DNA from: Craspedostauros australis
Lineage: Eukaryota; Bacillariophyta; Bacillariophyceae; Mastogloiales; Achnanthaceae
DNA length: 64,000 nucleotides
Direction of reading: 5' to 3'
Assembly (NCBI GenBank): GCA_026770025.1
Contig: JAMXDE010000053.1
Span: 186,001-250,000, forward strand
Part shown: positions 20,436 through 31,057 of the stretch, in pieces
Numbering within the stretch: the stretch's first letter is position 1
Layout: the number at the start of each line of letters is the position of its first letter
The notes under the pieces: generated by a model
What the model was told of the DNA's origin: nothing
What the model saw: the letters and a program-made list of their open reading frames with translations, nothing else
Databases searched by the model: none
Program-made: the position numbers and the translations under genes

Positions 20436-21212
20436 TGTTGGAAATCCGGGGTTATAGTAGTAGACTAATCTGTTATCAGTCTGTACCGTTTTAGAACTGT
20501 GAGCACAACATGCTCATCTCCTTTCGATTCCAATTCACAACAAGCATGATCTGCAGTAGCCACCCGAGATTACACCCTTCAGCTTGGCTCCTTTCGTCTG
20601 TATCTTCATCTTGCTTTCATCGTGGTTCATTGCTTGCTTGGCTGAGGATTGGAGAGCACCTACATTCGTCAAGTTCATACTCGTAGACCTGTAGGTACCT
20701 CTCCTTCGGTCTCTTGTCACCTCACTGGTCCCACTTCATTTCAGTTCCTCCCTTCGGTCATCTCGATGGTTGCCTTTGGATGCTTGGAACTTATTGTCAT
20801 CTGGATCGTGGTCTTGGGTGAATAGGGATCGCCTCTGTTTCGCTTTCTCACATTAGGTTCTCAGGGACGCGTCGACTTGTTCAGATATATTGGTTGTCGC
20901 GCTCATTCGATTCACTCAGGGCTGGTGTGTTGCCATCGTCATAGATCTCTCGGTTCCCGACCGTTATCGGGACATGGCCGAGTAGGCCACTGGATGAGGG
21001 TGCTTGGATGTCGCATAAGACAGGTAAGGCCATTGGGCTGTCCGAGTGCAACTGGTCGATTGCTAGGTTGCGGTTTGTCTGGGAGATGCTATTGGGGGTT
21101 GCGGCAATCGTGGGTATCTTTGCACTTAACACCATTCCGGTTCCAGTCAGTCCTCATGGGAGCTGCGGTAGAATACGGTATCTTTGCAAAGTCGTACCCC
21201 CGATTCCTGACA
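20436..21212 (-). repeat. Copia-2 5' LTR
   Basis: Equal to 13830-14606 in length and apparently in sequence. It lies upstream of the gag-pol ATG in element orientation. Confidence 0.95.
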
Positions 21213-24200
21213 TGTCGTCCCAATCATGACGCCGGAATACCTTGCCGAGGTACGTGGCGTTGTGCATGGTGATATGCGTGGATGTTTGAATGATGTCGGC
21301 CCCATTGAAGTGTTGGAGCAAACCAAAACGCTTCATGGGCACGAAGAGAAACCCATCAAGTTCATCACAGATCGCCCCAAACGTGTCAGCACTGTCGCAT
21401 GCGATGGCGAAGTCGTCAACTTGTCTGAGGAACAGAACATCGCGCCCTTTGTACATGGCCCTGTAAAGGCACGGCGCATGCGTGGTCGGCTTGAACCCCA
21501 TGCGCTGCAGTTGAGCATCGATGTGTCTTGCCCACTGCCGGGGCGCCTCAGGATGTCCTTGAAGGTTCTTGCATATGGGAATGACATGCCCTTTCGGAAT
21601 GGGTGGCTTGCCTTTCGACTTCCACCAGTTGGCGAATGGTATGTCCACGTGCATGAAGTACCGCTGCTCACCGCAAGGGGCTTCTGCAAATGCATTGGAC
21701 ACATCGGCTCCGTAGATTTTCTTGTTTTCCAAAGCCGAGATGGCCACAAAAAGTCGGAAATCCGTAGCATCTGGTGTCGCAGTGAAGGTGTGTCCAGTGA
21801 TGACGGCCTTTCCTGCGCGAGGAGATCCATCGCACACTGCGCGAGCCTTGCGTCGCGTCTCAGTGGGATTCTGCTTGAGCACGTACACCCAGACCCAATG
21901 GAACACTTGATCACCGCCCTGAGCAGCCACTGGGTTGCCGAACATGCCCTGGTCGTCGTATTGCTGGAGCTGTTGAAACTCAGATTGCTCCCAAAGCTCC
22001 CAGTCGTCTTGACCACGCAACGCTCGTCGTGTGAGCTTGAGCGCCACTCGACGACGTGAAGATGAGTCGTCGCCGCCGTCGTCTTTGGCGGCACGGCATA
22101 GCGCCCGGATGTCTCGCCACTGGTCGAAGTACAGTTGTATCAGACCACGAGCTGACAGAGTGTTGCGGATGGCATCAAAAGCGAACGTGAAGGTGGCTTG
22201 AGTTTCACCAAGTCCTCGAGCGTCACGGACGACCGCCTCAAGCTCCGGCAGGTCGCATACTGGCAAGCCATTGACCGCCAGCAAGTATGCGCCGCGAAGC
22301 CGTGATTTCCACTGGGGTACACGCCGTGCGCGCTGCCCAGAAGAAATGTCGAAGAGTCGAAGCCTCTCACGGTGATTGTTCGAGTTCCACTCGATGCCCG
22401 CATGCGGATGGTTGCCGAACAACGGTATGTCCACGTCGAAAGACGTGTCATACGGATGGCCGGACATGTCCAGCATCATGACGTCGTTCATGGGTGACTT
22501 GGCATGCACGGCTGCAGCAGACGCAGCCGGCGCGATGTGGAATCCATCACGGAGAGGCAGCGGAACGAAACTTGCACCTTGAATCCCAGGTAGGATTTTG
22601 AGTTTGTCCAGTGTTGGTTGAACGGCGAAAGTTGGACCACCAATTTCTGGTTCCGCAGCCGCATCTTTGACAGGGGCCTCAACCTGTTCAGCACCCAGGT
22701 CGAAGAGAAGTTGGGCTGATGGTGGACGATCCGTGCACATGTAGTGTGCCTCATCGAACACCACGGAACCACCAACCTTGACAGTGCCGGAGTCCAGATC
22801 GATGTACCGAATATTGACTCCATCGCCCATGAATCCAAGGAAGATCCCGCTGTATGTGTGCACATCCAGCTTCCGGATGGCTTTGTCAGGCTTGCGAACC
22901 GTGACGCGAGATCCAAATACCCTCAAATGTGCAATATCGGGGATATTGCCGTTGAGCGCTTCGTACGGCGTTTTGTCAATGGCAGCATGCCACATGCGAT
23001 TGCGCAGATACGCAGCATGTAGCAGCGCAGCCGACCAATACTGCGGTGGTAGACCAGCCCCATACAGCATGGCACGAACCATGACCGCGTACACGCGATT
23101 GAGTCTCTCAGCCTTGCCATTTCGATGATGTACACCGGCGCCCGTTGGTTCGAGGACGTACCCAGCATCACGAACCATTTCCGCGAATGCCCGGGATGTG
23201 TACAACTCACCACCATGATCCACTCGAATGGCACGGTAGCCGTCCTTCCGACCGAACCGTTGGAGGTGTGTACGCACCACATCGACTGGAGTGCTCTTGC
23301 CTTCGGTGTTAAACACCCATGCGTACCTCGAGTATGCATCCACGATGAGTAGATATGCAGTACATCGGTCAAAGGATTCCACCACTGCCGGCATGTTCTT
23401 GACTTTGGCGTACTGAGACGAGCTCGCACGCATGTAGCCGAAGTCCATATGGAATCGGGAACCAACTGCCAGAGCGGAAACGTCAGCAGTAGGACCTCTC
23501 GGTTGTCGCTGTGCACGGGCCTCCATGCACGTGGTGCACATGCGGACCGGATGTTGACCGGCTGCAACCTTGGTGGGGATGCCCACAGAGTGTTGTGGAA
23601 GGTGCACCATCTGATGATGCCCAGGATGTCCGAGGCGCTGATGCCACAGCTCGTATGTGAGGGCCTTGTTCCCAGTAGACGCTGTCACGCTGTGTACAGA
23701 GTACAGAGCCATGAAAAAGTAGAGGTCGTTGATCCTCACCATGGAAGCGCGCTTGGAGAACTTGTGTGCGTTGCCATAGAACCTGACATGGGGGTCATTA
23801 CGATCCCTGCACACCACATCGAAGGTGTCATATACCGCTGAGTGCTCACAGATGAGCTGTGGAGAGAGAAGAGTGGCCGAGACGTGCTGGCAGAAGTACA
23901 TCGGGATGGGGATGACATCGCCATCGTCGAGTCTGAATGGAAAGACACCACGGTGTGTGCACACCATAGCACCTGACCTGACGTCGGCGCCGGATAGGTC
24001 GAGTGGAATGTCGAGCGGAGTCACGTCCGCAAGGACGTGTTTGGCATTGGTGACTGAGATGTTGGCACCCAAGTCGCACTGCTGACGGGCAGCGCTGTTG
24101 AATCCGCCAACCGGTGTCACATGATGGATCAGGGGAACGCTGTGTATACGTTCATGATCACCTCTCGCCTCATGGGCAACAACACATGCGATTCTTGGCC

Positions 24201-24390
24201 CTTCAGGTATGAGCATGTGCCACTCAGTCGGCTGCGCGGGTGGCTTTGGAAGCACCTGCGAGGTCGACTGAGTACCATGGGCCTGTGATGGCGCAGGCAG
24301 TATGCCAACGGAGTTGGCTGGCCCTGAATCTACCGCGCATTCATGTGTGATAAGCCGTTCACCAGCAGAAGGATGTGCTGGCCGGCTTAG
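21213..24390 (-). pseudogene. Copia-3 pol, 5' part: protease, integrase, most of RT
   Basis: The pol frame is open from before the gag stop (24387-24389) to the Copia-2 junction. It lacks an ATG near its start; the first recognisable part is VLPKPPAQPTEWHML near 24255. It is therefore probably reached by a -1 shift from gag near GAT TTT TCC TAA. The protease motif is degenerate, reading CDLGANISVTN where DSGA is usual. The integrase zinc region (HQRLGHPGHH...CTTC) and core (HMDFG, VDHGGEL, GKAERLNR) are clear. Reverse transcriptase has QVDDFAIAC in place of YVDD. The sequence is a distinct copia lineage, not a relative of Copia-1 or Copia-2 at the species level. Confidence 0.88.
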
Positions 24391-26493
24391 GAAAAATCCT
24401 GCCCGAACTGGAGCACGGACATGAGAAGGTCGTCGTCGTCGACATCGGACCCATCATCATCATTCGCCCTGGTTTGAAGCACCCTTGCAACGGCCTTGCG
24501 CCCATCGGGTGTGGCCATCTTCATGAGGGTGTTGCCCAGTTTCTCGGCCAGCTTCATGTTCTTCTCGCGGAAGCTGGCAAGATTTTGGTGGCGAGCAAGG
24601 AACACGCAGCTGGTGCTCTCGTGCCCTCCACGGCCGCAAGCAGCGCAGATGGCGCCCTTGACTGGCTTGCGGAAGTCGTCGCGGCGAGCGCGGAAGTCTT
24701 GATTGACCCCATCATCATCGTCATCGCTCGCACGATCGCGATTCCCGCGACCACGGCTCTGGCCATGTGGACCGCCTTGGCGTCGTTGGGACCGAGTCAT
24801 GGCATGTGCGGTCTTGGTGTCACCCGCACTGTCAGCGAGCTTGACAGCCAGTTCCCCAACGTGTAGGGTATGAGGAAAGCTGGAGTCATCTTCACGCGCG
24901 AGAACCAGCTCCTTGTACTGATTGACGTTGTGTCCGGCGCTCTGCATCTCATCCAAAAAATGAATGGATGCTCGACGTGGACTGAACTGATGCAGGGACC
25001 CATGTTGGTCAACGAAGGTCATGAGGGACGTCGCGAAAGAGATGACGCCTTGTTTCCCATCAAACCTTGGTGGCATGGGAATGCCCGCAGCCGCCGGCGC
25101 TGTCACCGTGCACTGTAGGACGCGATGCAGAAAGTGGAATGCGTTGAGCATTTCAAAGCTTCGCGTCTGCAGGAAGCGCTGGTAGTGGATGGCAAGCTTC
25201 GTGTCAGGCTTGACCTCGAGCACCCCTGGCGACAGCAGCTTCATGGCGTGCGCCGCGTTGATAGCAGCGACCGTGCTGCTGGTGAGGAAGGATGGAAACA
25301 CGACGCAGTCGACCCTGTAGAAGGAAAGGGGAATGATGTACGCGCCGTACTGCTCCGCCACCATCTGGTAGTGTTCATACCATGTGCGGACATGGTGAGG
25401 TTCCAGACTGCTGAGAGGAGTGACATGGGCATCAAGGAAGCCTCGCTTGTCAACTTGAATGCGCGAGCTGGCTTGATATTGCCACGTGGGATGTTTCTTG
25501 AGGTCGACACCATAAGGCGCGGAATCGTGGTACCTGGCACGGTGTGCCGAGTCTTCACGCATGATGTCATCGAAGAAGTCGTACCCACTGGAGCCGTCCA
25601 CGTGAGTGCGCGCGTTGGCAGCAGCACCACGTTGGTTGGCACCGGTGGGAGCCCCGCGATTGCCATGGCGAGGCGTGCGGAAGTCGGGCGTGGGAATGCC
25701 ACGCTCGAACATGTCCACGAGCTCGGGGTCGTCGACCACGGACCGGTCGAATGCAACGCCACCGTCGTCGCGCTCACGAGTGACGGCGTTGTTCGCAGGT
25801 GCGTCGGCATGCGTCGCAGTCCTGGACCGATCACCGCGGGCGCCGAGTCTTGGAGTAGTGTCCCGCCTTGGTGTGAGCACCACCGCAGGGTGTGTCGCGA
25901 TGGGCGGACCGGCCGCATGGCAAGTCGAAGGTGCCCCCCAACGATGGGATGTTCACGGACGTATCGGAGGCGATGGGATCACCACCCCGATAGAGAGCGG
26001 CAGAGAAGCTCGACCACTGAAAGCCAACTGGCAACGTGGACTGCTGGTACCACTCGCGTAGCGTCTTGAGCTCGTTGAGGTCAGGCTTGCTGATGGACCC
26101 GTACAGATTGACCTGCGCGGCAGCGCGCTGGTCACTGGAGATGCGAAGAAGATTGTGGAACCGCCCCCACACTGAAGGTTCGTCGAGGCAGTTGGTGAAG
26201 TACTTGGCCACCGTGGCGGCACCGGCTGGAGAAAGGTAAGCCACGCGAAGAATGGGCTGTACGAGTGTGCCAGGATCGAAGCTTGCTGGCAGCGCACCGT
26301 CGCCGAGCGCCGCAGTGTTGTCGTTGACATCGCCGGTGACGCCTCCGCCGCGAACGTTGGTACTGCCCCCGTCGCCACGAGAGTCGCCCACGCCGTCGCC
26401 GGGCACAGCGTTGTCAGCACCAGTGCCAAGCGCGTCATCGCCAGTAAGGCTGGATTGGTTGGTGGTGGTGGAGTCGGTTGTGTTGGTCGTCAT
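24387..26493 (-). pseudogene. Copia-3 gag, split by a frameshift near 25830-25900
   Basis: The first part starts MTTNTTDSTTTNQSS at 26493 and stays open to 25831. The second is open from about 25900 to a TAA at 24387 and carries one zinc knuckle (CAACGRGGHESTSC) near 24640. The two halves are one base out of register, and the overlap is GC-rich, so this is either a one-base mutation or an assembly error. Gag coats the RNA in the particle; the knuckle binds the RNA. Confidence 0.8.
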
Positions 26494-26667
26494 GGTGATG
26501 GACACGAATGATGTTGCGAAACGGAAAGCGAGAAAAAGTTTTGTGTGTGAAAAGCAAACTACGCGTGAAACCACGAGGAGAGAGGTCAGCAATGACGCAA
26601 ACTTCGTGTGTGACCGCGGCAGGGATGCGTGAAAAGATCGTGAGATCAGAAAGAAGGCTCAGAAACC

Positions 26668-26775
26668 TGTGAGAGTCTGTGTCAGATGGAGAAACAGAGA
26701 ATTTATGAGGTTGTTCTGCTGTTGTGGAGAAGGCAGACACAGCTGTGCCAGACTGACGTCGGCCAGACTATGACA
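26668..26775 (-). repeat. Copia-3 5' LTR (108 bp)
   Basis: Identical to the 3' LTR. The leader directly after it in element sense starts GGTTTCTGAGCC; no tRNA complement could be assigned with confidence. Confidence 0.93.
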
Positions 26776-26780
26776 CATGT

Positions 26781-27433
26781 GACACGCCACCTCCTCATCC
26801 ATCTCTATCCGAACAGGTACCTTATTCGTGAGTGAATCGGCGATCAGTCCCGTGTTCAACCAACCATCGACCCTCGGCGATAGATTGGTGACCATGACGA
26901 TGATGGACTCATCATCGAACACCCCCACGCTGCACCTTCGGGCACCGCATCTTTCCGTGCAGATCCGAGATCCCTCCCACTACCACTGCAACGCAGCGCA
27001 ATGCAATGCAACACCATCCCAACAAAGACAAGAGATGAAGCTGCGCGAGCAATTCATCTCCAACAGCGCAGACACCCATCATCTCCCAAGACAAGTGATG
27101 GTGCTTGATCCGCGAACAAGACATCGCACGATGTCCGACCATTTCGCAGCCACAACAATTGGCTTTGGCAAGTTCTTGTTCTGCTCTTTGATTTGGCGAT
27201 GTCTGTTTTGTGGCATCTCATGAAGCAGTATTCCGCAGCAAGCAGACGAAGACTTGCCTCCTGGATCGTGGTGTGACGACGCAGGTGATGAGAAGCACAG
27301 ACTGGACCAGGCAATCTCAAGGAGGCGAAGGCAACTTTGTTCAACATAAATCATGGGCATCCGTACTCAAGTGCAATCGATACACCATTGGCCGTTCTTG
27401 TCTTCCATCAATCACAACGCTGGCTTGTTGATC
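26781..27433. other. Unit A intergenic stretch, no gene recognised
   Basis: Collinear with 37474-38121. Small frames exist on both strands, but indels between the two units break each of them. CAATGCAATGC-type short repeats near 26990-27010 are absent in unit B. Upstream control sequence of the secreted-protein pseudogene may lie here. Confidence 0.5.
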
Positions 27434-29238
27434 ATGAAGGCACTGCGGTGACTCGGCGCTGCTACGCTATTTGCGGCGATGATCGCTGGGAGTGCAGTCC
27501 CAACAGCAAGTGCCATGGGGAATACAACGGTGAGTCACCTGGATCATCGCACTCATTGCCCTCTGGTGGCCTTCACTGACGTCTTCCATGTTGGGTTCTT
27601 CGCCCGCTGAATCCGTACAATACGTCCATTCGTTCGTATACATGTATGCATGCATGCATTTATGTATGCATGTGTGTAGCATGTATGTATGCTCGCCCTC
27701 ACCCTGGACCATTCCGCCAAATCCTCTCTCTCTCTCTCTCTCTCGCTGTGTTCACGCTGCCTGTACTTGCGATCATCACAACAAATCGGATGAAACGAAT
27801 TCGCTCAATCAACTTGAACTGGAACGACTGTGCCCATCACAACAACTATGACATCACGCTGCAGCATCCCACACCGGCACCGCTTTGCGATGAATGGAGA
27901 TTCGCAACCATTGACGGAGATCTCTTGAATCAAACCTCTCAATCTCTCAGATTCGATGTATTCATTGTTGAAGACGTTCAAATTAACTCCATCAAAGTGT
28001 TTCTGGCTCCTGGCTGTTCCAACATGCCATACAAGAATACACGATCTTCTTCCTTCCCCACATCTGGCAGGTGGACAGCGGGAATTGGACTCAGATCGCC
28101 TCTGGCAACAACGGAGAAGTCGACTCTGATGGTTTCACGGCCTCTCTTCCATTTGATTCGCCTCTGTCCTTTTCAGTGGATACTGGCCTGATTTCCTTTC
28201 GTATCGATATGGCAAACCGGTCGAGGAACGCCCGTGCGGACTTCCCCACCTTGCCTCGAGCCGCCCATTGAAGACCGCCCGAATTGCCCGTTCGGCGTAC
28301 CTGCGGGACTTGGCAGCGTGGAAGTTGATGGCAATCCATCCAGCATCGTTCCAGATGTTGTATTCGCTTTTCCGGGAGTGTTCGAATTCTGTCGCGGCCT
28401 TGCCACTGCGAAGCCAACCGAATCACTCTCCCCTCCATCACAGCATCGCCGACAGCCTTGGCATCTGCCGCTCCGGCCGTGACACCGACAGCTACTTGTC
28501 GAAGCGTGGAGGCAGTGGGCCTTCCTCGGCTGTTCTTTATCGACCAAGTGGAATCGCAGCGATTCGATATTGAGGTGTTGGACACCGTCGATGTCACTGG
28601 CATGAGACCTGCTCTATCCACCGTGGGTAATCAACCATATTCCATCTTCTACCATCCCAGCTCATGGGATGCGCCTGGTGCCTGGAGAGATTGCATCCGG
28701 AACCATCGAGGCGAGAGGTGCAGACGGGTTCACCGATGTGATCTCGTTCAATCCACCGCTGTCCTTTTCAGCAAGCGATGGCATGGTCGCCATCCGTGTG
28801 GATACGCAGACAGAATCATTGAATGATGCCCCGGGGGACTTCGAGCCTATACCACCAGACTGGTTCGAATGTGAGGGATGCCCGTTCATCATGATCCCAG
28901 GGTTGTCAAGCGAAGAGGTTGAAGAGTATCCTGGTGCCGCTTGCGAAGGTTTCTGCGACTTCTTCATGGGATCGTTGGAGTTCTGCAACAACGACTCCCT
29001 CACAGTGTTGACTACGAATACACCATCGGACATGGCATCTGCTTCACCATCGCTTCTGCCATCACCCGCACCGTCGCCGTCGCCTTCGCCGTCATCCAGA
29101 CCATCGTTCATGCCCTCGCCCACACCATCCTCCGCATCATCTTCTCAACCAACCCTGGCCTGGAGCACAAAGGGAGCGAAGGGATCAAAACCATCGAAAG
29201 AAAGCAAAACGAGCAAGTCCGCCAAATCATCCAAGTGA
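27434..29238 (+). pseudogene. Two-repeat secreted protein with Lys/Ser tail, decayed (unit A)
   Basis: A signal-peptide exon starts ATG AAG GCA CTG but here runs into TGA at codon 6; in unit B that codon is read through. A donor CG|GTGAGT at 27530 and an acceptor CTGCAG ending 27864, with a long AG-free tract before it, mark a 335-bp intron. The mature part has two homologous domains of about 130 residues; both have an IASG..DGF..PLSFS..FR(I/V)D core and end in a Cys-rich LEFC. A Ser/Pro-rich linker and a GSKPSKESKTSKSAKSSK tail of diatom type follow. Disruptions shared with unit B are an 8-bp tandem duplication in repeat 1 (28029-28044) and a 2-nt loss near 28690. Disruptions private to A are an extra base near 28245 and a changed (TC)n length. 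The intact ancestor was probably a cell-surface or wall protein. Confidence 0.75.
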
Positions 29239-29755
29239 TCAAGGAGCACCAATGTAGTGATGATGGAGAGGCGATGATGGGAGAGAGTGGGAAGGGAGAA
29301 GATCGCTTGTGCCTGGTCATCGTTGGGCTGTGCGTCGGTGAAGCGGTGCACGACACTCGACGTGACACTTGTCCCACGACGGAACTGTTCGCAACCACTC
29401 TCGCGAAAGATCCCTCCGAGTGAAGTGGGTCACGAAATACGAGTCACGGAAAGCGTGATGAAATGCTGCACTTGGCCTCAGTAGATGGTGAGATGACTCA
29501 GTTGAACACATCCATCTGTTGTCACGATGACGTCAAGTTGCCTTTTCCATCTGCTCCAATTTGTCATACAACAATTTGAATTCTGAATGTCGCATACGAC
29601 AACAAAACGTCACGATGACCACACCGTCCAGCATCTCGGTCGCCACAAACCGCTTCGCACATGACCCTGTTGTTTTTTTTCACAAAACGCAACAAGGCAT
29701 CAACGCGGTGGTCAACATGCTCATGAACAACAGATCAATGATTTCAAAAGACAAC
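29239..29755. other. Unit A intergenic stretch, no gene recognised
   Basis: Collinear with 39935-40480. It has a T-run near 29670-29680; unit B has a local duplication of the ACCGCAC/TCACAAA motif there. No gene seen. Confidence 0.5.
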
Positions 29756-29980
29756 GCGGTACAACGCGACAGATTTCGATCGTGGATACACGTTTCTGCA
29801 CGTTGCAAGTTAGCGAGCATCCTTTCAAAGGCAACGGTCATGGCTTTGCATGTACCAAATACCGTTAGAATGAGCATGCGGATTGCGGCGTCGAAGCACA
29901 GAGTGCACAACATGCGCACTCACGTCGAGCTCCTCTCCAACTTTGAGCCACAGACATCGCGGTACAACGCTGTACAACGC
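29756..29980. repeat. 213-bp segment missing from unit B, bounded by GTACAACGC repeats
   Basis: Direct repeats GTACAACGC at 29759-29767 and 29972-29980, with a longer CGCGGTACAACGC at 29755-29767 and 29958-29970, bracket 213 bp. Unit B has one repeat copy here (near 40492). Loss in B by slippage or recombination is simpler than a gain in A. Confidence 0.75.
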
Positions 29981-30029
29981 GGCAAGTCCAAGTTCTTTCG
30001 TTGTTCTCCTCGTCCTCCATTTGCCTCTT

Positions 30030-30037
30030 CATAAAAG
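30030..30037 (+). promoter_or_regulatory. TATA-like box of the 30152 gene
   Basis: CATAAAAG lies 115 bp before the ATG at 30152. The element and the whole leader from it to the ATG are almost identical at 40549-40556 in unit B, although the proteins downstream differ strongly. Confidence 0.6.
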
Positions 30038-30151
30038 GAGCAACTTCGCAACACAAATTTTCGACGCACACCCCTTCCACATCAACCGACGATTGATCTG
30101 AAGGAGCACTCCCCATCAGCACACGCACACATCCGAACGACAACATCAACC

Positions 30152-30604
30152 ATGGCGAGTTCCACAAACGACGCCCACAATCATGCGATTTTGGCACTTT
30201 CCCTCGCATTTCGAACACTCGGACCCCACAAAGCGAGACTCACTCACGCTGACATTCGGACCTTCGTTGCATGCTCAATAGATGCAATCGACATGATCCA
30301 ACCCCCCCAAGGACGGCAGAGAATCTTGATTAGTTGGGAAAACTTGAGCCGCGCGGTCGATCGTCAAGACGCGACACCGCAAGAGCATTTCAGGACGCTG
30401 GGTCGCTGCATCGGTCGGCTCCCCAGTGTGATTGGATCTGCTCTATTGGGTCCTCGGTGTGCCGTTCTTCCCGACGACATTCTCGACGGGTTCCTGTCAA
30501 ACATGGGGAGCGTGGTGTCCCACTGGGAGAACGAAGGGAACCACGAAAAATTTGAGCGAGCTACGAAGATGCTCAACATGGTATTGGAATACATCCGATC
30601 GTAG
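30152..30604 (+). CDS. Fast-evolving small helical protein, paralog A (150 aa)
   Basis: The frame begins MASSTNDAHNHAILALSLAF in a good context (CAACCATGG). The protein looks alpha-helical, without signal peptide or membrane segment. It sits between the same promoter/leader and the same 3' UTR as the 307-residue protein at 40673, yet the two can be aligned only weakly (DA..HA..AL near the N-terminus, an IG.LP-like segment further on). The frame ends with TAG at 30602-30604, but it stays open and coding-like for another 64 codons to 30796, so the TAG may be a recent nonsense change. An AATAAA at 31010-31015 fits a polyadenylation signal. The family is not recognised and no function is proposed. 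Confidence 0.65.
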   Translation: MASSTNDAHNHAILALSLAFRTLGPHKARLTHADIRTFVACSIDAIDMIQPPQGRQRILISWENLSRAVDRQDATPQEHFRTLGRCIGRLPSVIGSALLGPRCAVLPDDILDGFLSNMGSVVSHWENEGNHEKFERATKMLNMVLEYIRS

Positions 30605-31009
30605 TACGATGTGAATTGGTTGGCCAACACCATTGCAAGACGTGCCCGTGGAGCGGCGAACCAAGTTGCCTCAGGTGTGAACTCTTTCGAAGACGCCATT
30701 GCTGACGGTACCGGCATGCCAATTTGTTTCATGTCCAGCATTGCTAGCAATGCCAACAACAGCAACAACAACAACAACAACGACAGCGGCAACTGATACT
30801 GCTGACCCAGAAGCAGCAGCCGTTGCTGCTCCACCATCTTGTGCAGATCAGGAAGCCGTGCCAACAACGACGACAACGACATCTGCTGCTGGCCCACAAG
30901 CAGCAGCCGCCCCCTCCCGCCCCCTCCAACTAGTGCAGATCAGGACACAAACAGCACAGCCATGAGGGCAACGGAAAACGTAGTAAATAGTAATATAGTG
31001 CAATGATTG

Positions 31010-31015
31010 AATAAA
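31010..31015 (+). terminator. Polyadenylation signal AATAAA
   Basis: AATAAA follows the conserved 3' UTR of the 30152 gene. The same signal is at 41835-41840 behind the paralog. Confidence 0.55.
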
Positions 31016-31057
31016 TACTGACTTCTTACTTTAGTATCTGCTACAACTGTTCTACCA

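Larger units (their letters stand above)
13830..21212 (-). mobile_element. Copia-2, complete Ty1/copia element nested in Copia-3
   Basis: The 777-bp LTRs (13830-14606 and 20436-21212) appear identical, so this is the youngest insertion in the window. The target-site duplication is TGTCGT (13824-13829 and 21213-21218). Coding sense is minus. A polypurine tract AATGGAAGGG lies next to the 3' LTR, and the palindrome CGTTTCGAAACG next to the 5' LTR, both as in Copia-1, so the two belong to one family. The LTRs of the two elements share ends but differ inside. One open gag-pol frame is present. Confidence 0.97.
12759..26775 (-). mobile_element. Copia-3, short-LTR copia element split by Copia-2
   Basis: Two identical 108-bp LTRs (12759-12866 and 26668-26775, TGTGAGAG...CTATGACA) bound the element. 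The target-site duplication is CATGT (12754-12758 and 26776-26780), and unit B keeps the empty site at 37469-37473. Coding sense is minus. A G7 polypurine tract abuts the 3' LTR (complement of 12867-12873). Gag and Pol are in different frames, unlike Copia-1 and Copia-2. Copia-2 is inserted in the RT/RNase H part of pol; removing it together with one 6-bp duplication would leave the frame continuous. A frameshift splits gag. LTR identity means it was a recent arrival, before Copia-2. Confidence 0.95.

Noticed and set aside
24387..24398. A canonical X XXY YYZ slippery heptamer at the end of Copia-3 gag
   Set aside because: Only five T residues are present (GAT TTT TCC), so the A-site codon would not re-pair fully; it is mentioned as a possibility, not annotated as a site.
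26630..26667. A half-tRNA primer-binding site next to the Copia-3 5' LTR
   Set aside because: The GGTTTCTGAGCC leader is only loosely like an anticodon-arm complement and the stem would not pair, so no tRNA is assigned.
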